Below, piece by piece: positions 61,713-64,000 of a stretch of 64,000 nucleotides of DNA (positions are counted from its first letter, which is position 1; the number at the start of each line of letters is the position of its first letter). Source of the stretch: RHKX01 sp046330285 (GTDB lineage: Bacteria; Actinomycetota; Thermoleophilia; Solirubrobacterales; 70-9); the NCBI GenBank assembly GCA_046330285.1, contig JAXLSX010000002.1, positions 124,001 through 188,000 of the forward strand. Direction: 5' to 3'. The notes under the pieces were generated by a model. That model worked only from the letters and a program-made list of their open reading frames with translations. It was not told the DNA's origin and did no database searches. Position numbers and translations under genes: made by a program.

Positions 61713-62576
61713 ATGACATCTCTCACCGCGAGCGCAGCTGGCTCAGACAAGTTCCGGCAGATGCTCAACAAGGTCCCTGAAGTCACCGTCTTCTTCTGGA
61801 TCATCAAAGTCCTCTGCACGACGGTCGGCGAGACCGCGGCCGACTACCTGAACGACAACCTCGGGTTCGGTCTGACCAACACGTCCTACCTTGCCGCCGC
61901 AGTTCTCGTGGTCGTTCTGGTCGCCCAGTTCAGAACTCGTCGCTACATCCCCGGGATCTACTGGTTGGCGGTGGTCCTGATCAGCGTCGTCGGAACCCTG
62001 ATCTCCGACAACCTGGTCGAGAACTACGGCATCGCGCTCCAGACGACAACGATCGCGTTCGGGATCGCACTTGCGGTCACCTTCGCGGCTTGGTACGCGA
62101 GCGAGCGGACGCTCTCGATTCACACCATTTACACGACCAAGCGCGAGGCCTTCTATTGGCTCGCGGTCCTCTTCACTTTCGCTCTCGGCACCTCCGCCGG
62201 CGACCTCGTCTCCGAACAGGCCGGCCTCGGATACTTCGTCTCGATCCTCGCCTTCGGTGGCGCGATCGCTCTGGTCGCCCTGGCGCACTACAGGTTCCGG
62301 ATGGGGGCGGTCCTGGCTTTCTGGCTGGCATACATCCTGACCCGGCCGCTCGGAGCCTCGATCGGAGACTGGATGTCGCAGCCGAAGTCGGCAGGGGGCC
62401 TCGGCCTCGGAGCGACAGTCACGAGCTACATCTTTTTGGGCACGATCCTCGCCCTGGTCGTCTACCTGACCGTCACCAAGGTCGACGAGACCCCGACCGA
62501 CTTCGACGATGCCGAGGATCCGGCTGCGCTGCCGGCGGTAGGCGCCGAACCAGCGACCGATCCCGCCCGGGCATAG
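61713..62576 (+). CDS. DUF347/COG4705-type membrane protein
   Basis: 287 residues from ATG 61713. Eight or more membrane segments built from a repeated unit whose core is G-(E/T/A)-x-(A/I)-(A/G/S)-D-x-(L/V/M): GETAADYLNDNLG, GTLISDNLVENYG, GTSAGDLVSEQAG and GASIGDWMSQPKSAG. This fourfold repeat is the mark of COG4705. An acidic Ala/Pro tail follows. Function unknown; some relatives are linked to metal or stress responses. Divergent from an OmpR-type regulator and followed by a PAP2 gene 15 bases later. Confidence 0.85.
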   Translation: MTSLTASAAGSDKFRQMLNKVPEVTVFFWIIKVLCTTVGETAADYLNDNLGFGLTNTSYLAAAVLVVVLVAQFRTRRYIPGIYWLAVVLISVVGTLISDNLVENYGIALQTTTIAFGIALAVTFAAWYASERTLSIHTIYTTKREAFYWLAVLFTFALGTSAGDLVSEQAGLGYFVSILAFGGAIALVALAHYRFRMGAVLAFWLAYILTRPLGASIGDWMSQPKSAGGLGLGATVTSYIFLGTILALVVYLTVTKVDETPTDFDDAEDPAALPAVGAEPATDPARA

Positions 62577-62591
62577 GCAGGGTCGAGCGTC

Positions 62592-63194
62592 TTGGATTCT
62601 GGGCTTCTCAGCCTGCTGAACGGCTTCGCGGCATCGGGTGGGACAGCGGGTGAGATCGCCCGGCTTCTGGCCCAGGATGCGATCTTCCTTCTAATCGGCG
62701 TCCTGGCGATCGCAGCACTGCTTCCCGGCTCGGTGGCCGGCCGTCGGGTCGCTCTCTCGGCTTTGCTGGCAAGCGGCCTTGGCCTCGGTGTCGGCCAGTT
62801 CCTCGCTCAACTATGGGATCGGGCTCGACCCTTTGCAGATGGCTCGGGCACCCATGCATTGATTGCCCATTCGGCGGATTCGTCGTTCCCCTCCGATCAC
62901 GCCATCGTCGCCTTTGCCATCGCGGCCTCGCTCCTGTTCTGGAACCGCCGGGTCGGCGTCGCAGCGTTCGCAGTTGCCGCGCTCGTGTGCCTCGCGAGGG
63001 TGTCCGTCTGCGTGCATTACCCGACCGACGTCCTGGTCGGGGCCGCGGTTGGCACCGGCGCCGCGATGATCGTTCAACTGTCGCGCCCGCAGGGCCTGGT
63101 GAGGTCGATCGCAGACCGCGTTGGGTCCTTTTACGAATGGCTGCTGGCGCTGCTTCATCTGACTAATCACGCCGAACAGCGGGCGGAAGGCTGA
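62592..63194 (+). CDS. PAP2-family membrane phosphatase
   Basis: 200 residues, TTG start. Six membrane segments. The three PAP2 motifs are DRARPFADG (about 76-84), SSFPSDHAIV (about 97-106, catalytic His) and ARVSVCVHYPTDVLVG (about 137-152, second His and Asp). Members dephosphorylate phosphatidic acid or undecaprenyl pyrophosphate. A role in envelope lipid recycling is likely; it could be the undecaprenyl-pyrophosphate type (BcrC-like), which is often tied to antibiotic response. It overlaps the convergent kinase gene by 32 bases. Confidence 0.9.
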   Translation: MDSGLLSLLNGFAASGGTAGEIARLLAQDAIFLLIGVLAIAALLPGSVAGRRVALSALLASGLGLGVGQFLAQLWDRARPFADGSGTHALIAHSADSSFPSDHAIVAFAIAASLLFWNRRVGVAAFAVAALVCLARVSVCVHYPTDVLVGAAVGTGAAMIVQLSRPQGLVRSIADRVGSFYEWLLALLHLTNHAEQRAEG

Positions 63195-64000
63195 TCGTCA
63201 CCGTCGCGCCGGCACCCGAGGACTCGATCGCAGCTGTTCCTCCGTGGGCCTCGGCAATCGCAGCGACGATGGCCAGTCCAAGGCCTGTTCCCGGGGTGGT
63301 CCGACCGCTTTCGGCGCGAGTGAAGCGATCGAAGGCGGTGGAGGCGAATTCGGGCGGGAACCCAGGGCCTTCGTCGCTGACTTCGATCCGCAGATCGCCG
63401 TTGACCTCAGCGCTGAGGCGAATTGCGCCTTCCCCATAGCGAAGTGAGTTCTCGATCAGGTTCCCGATCATCGAGCGCACCCGCTCAGCGTCGAGAGTCC
63501 ACTCGAGATCATCGGCCGCCTTCATCTCAATAGATCGCCCCTGGCTCTCAGCGCGAGAGATGAACCTGGATCGGCAACGATCGAGGAGCTCGTTGATCCT
63601 TGTCCCTGCAAGCTGGAGTTTGAGCTGTCCTGCGTCAGAGCGGGCCAGCTCGAGAAGGTCGTCAGCGAGTTGCTGCAGCGAGTCCGCCTCCTCGATCGCA
63701 GATGCGAACGCCGTCGCTGCCGTCTGAGGATCGTCATTGTGGCGCAGGCCGAGTTCGAGCTCGCCGCGAAGGATGGCAAGCGGTGTTCGCAGCTCGTGAC
63801 CGGCGTCCGCGACGAAGCCACGCTGGCGCTCGAGCGATTGCTCGATCCGGGCCAGCATCTCGTTCAAGGTCGCGGCGAGGCGACCGATCTCATCGTCAGC
63901 GGCCGGCACCGGCAGGCGTTCGTCAGCTCGCTCGAGCGTGATCCGGCTGGCTCGTGAACGCATCGCCTCTACCGGCCTCATGCCGAGCGAGGCGACGAAG
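63163..64000 (-). CDS. Sensor histidine kinase, N-terminal part beyond window edge
   Basis: 279 codons are visible and the frame stays open past 64000. HAMP-like linker (ADDEIGRLAATLNEMLARIEQ), phospho-acceptor in DAGHELRTPLAILRGELEL, N box GNLIENSLRYGEGAI, and DEGPGFPPEF and GTGLGLAIVAAIAEAHGG of the ATPase domain. Typical OmpR-partner kinase. Its regulator gene would lie to the right of the window. The membrane sensor part is missing here because of the window edge. Confidence 0.9.
   Translation of the reverse strand, partial: FVASLGMRPVEAMRSRASRITLERADERLPVPAADDEIGRLAATLNEMLARIEQSLERQRGFVADAGHELRTPLAILRGELELGLRHNDDPQTAATAFASAIEEADSLQQLADDLLELARSDAGQLKLQLAGTRINELLDRCRSRFISRAESQGRSIEMKAADDLEWTLDAERVRSMIGNLIENSLRYGEGAIRLSAEVNGDLRIEVSDEGPGFPPEFASTAFDRFTRAESGRTTPGTGLGLAIVAAIAEAHGGTAAIESSGAGATVTISLPPAVRRD

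Overview
The window is high-GC DNA from an actinobacterium. The best lineage guess is Thermoleophilia/Solirubrobacterales. The reasons are very GC-rich codon use, ATGA/GTGA start-stop overlaps, many secreted beta-propeller and ASH-domain proteins, and a secreted protein (52273-52860) with the N-terminal run YANVVATLALVLAMGGGTVY that I associate with that class. This is inference; there is no rRNA or other marker. I see no tRNA, rRNA, CRISPR array, insertion sequence, prophage or origin. No gene-free stretch exceeds about 200 bases.

Layout. 1-2.5 kb: a partial WYL-type regulator divergent from a DrrAB-like ABC exporter, with a palindrome between them. 2.6-7.5 kb: a complete arginine deiminase operon (YfcC-type carrier, arcA, catabolic argF, arcC). 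7.4-21.6 kb: nitrogen-oxide respiration. An operon read right to left, with nearly every junction overlapping, encodes NirK, an Fe-S-type regulator, NarK, NarG, NarH, NarJ, NarI and hemerythrin. It is followed by PII and Amt, a heme-copper/NnrS-like membrane protein, a 7Fe ferredoxin and a second regulator of the same type. Matching palindromes lie at three promoters here and a variant lies before nirK. The reading frames of narK, narG and 5' narH are broken by many small indels between about 14.6 and 19.45 kb and nowhere else, which looks more like consensus error than gene decay.

21.6-26 kb: a cation-efflux transporter in an operon with a NarL-type two-component system, then a His-rich secreted protein and two cupredoxins. 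26-29.4 kb: an amine oxidase divergent from an ECF sigma factor and a GST-like protein. 29.5-56.3 kb: an island of exported proteins (TolB-like, RTX-like, EEP lipoprotein, FG-GAP/ASH, Vgb-like, YWTD/collagen-like, YncE-like) mixed with a few metabolic genes (thioesterase-like, 3-hydroxyacyl-CoA dehydrogenase-like, DHFR-like, an FAD oxidoreductase with a cNMP-binding domain) and one large LuxR-family ATPase regulator. 56.4-58.7 kb: a DHA2 efflux pump divergent from its likely TetR repressor, with three identical-core operators. 58.7-64 kb: a ZIP transporter with a DtxR/MntR-like box, an OmpR-type two-component system, a DUF347-type membrane protein, a PAP2 phosphatase and a partial histidine kinase. 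This last segment has visibly less GC-extreme codons.

How it fits together (inference): the left third supports life with little oxygen, giving ATP from arginine and respiration of nitrate to NO. Two cysteine-containing regulators probably tune it to nitrosative or redox signals. No recognisable NO reductase is encoded, so the membrane protein at 8516-9823 and hemerythrin are the local candidates for handling NO. The middle builds an extracellular or cell-surface protein set. The right end handles drugs, metals and envelope signals.
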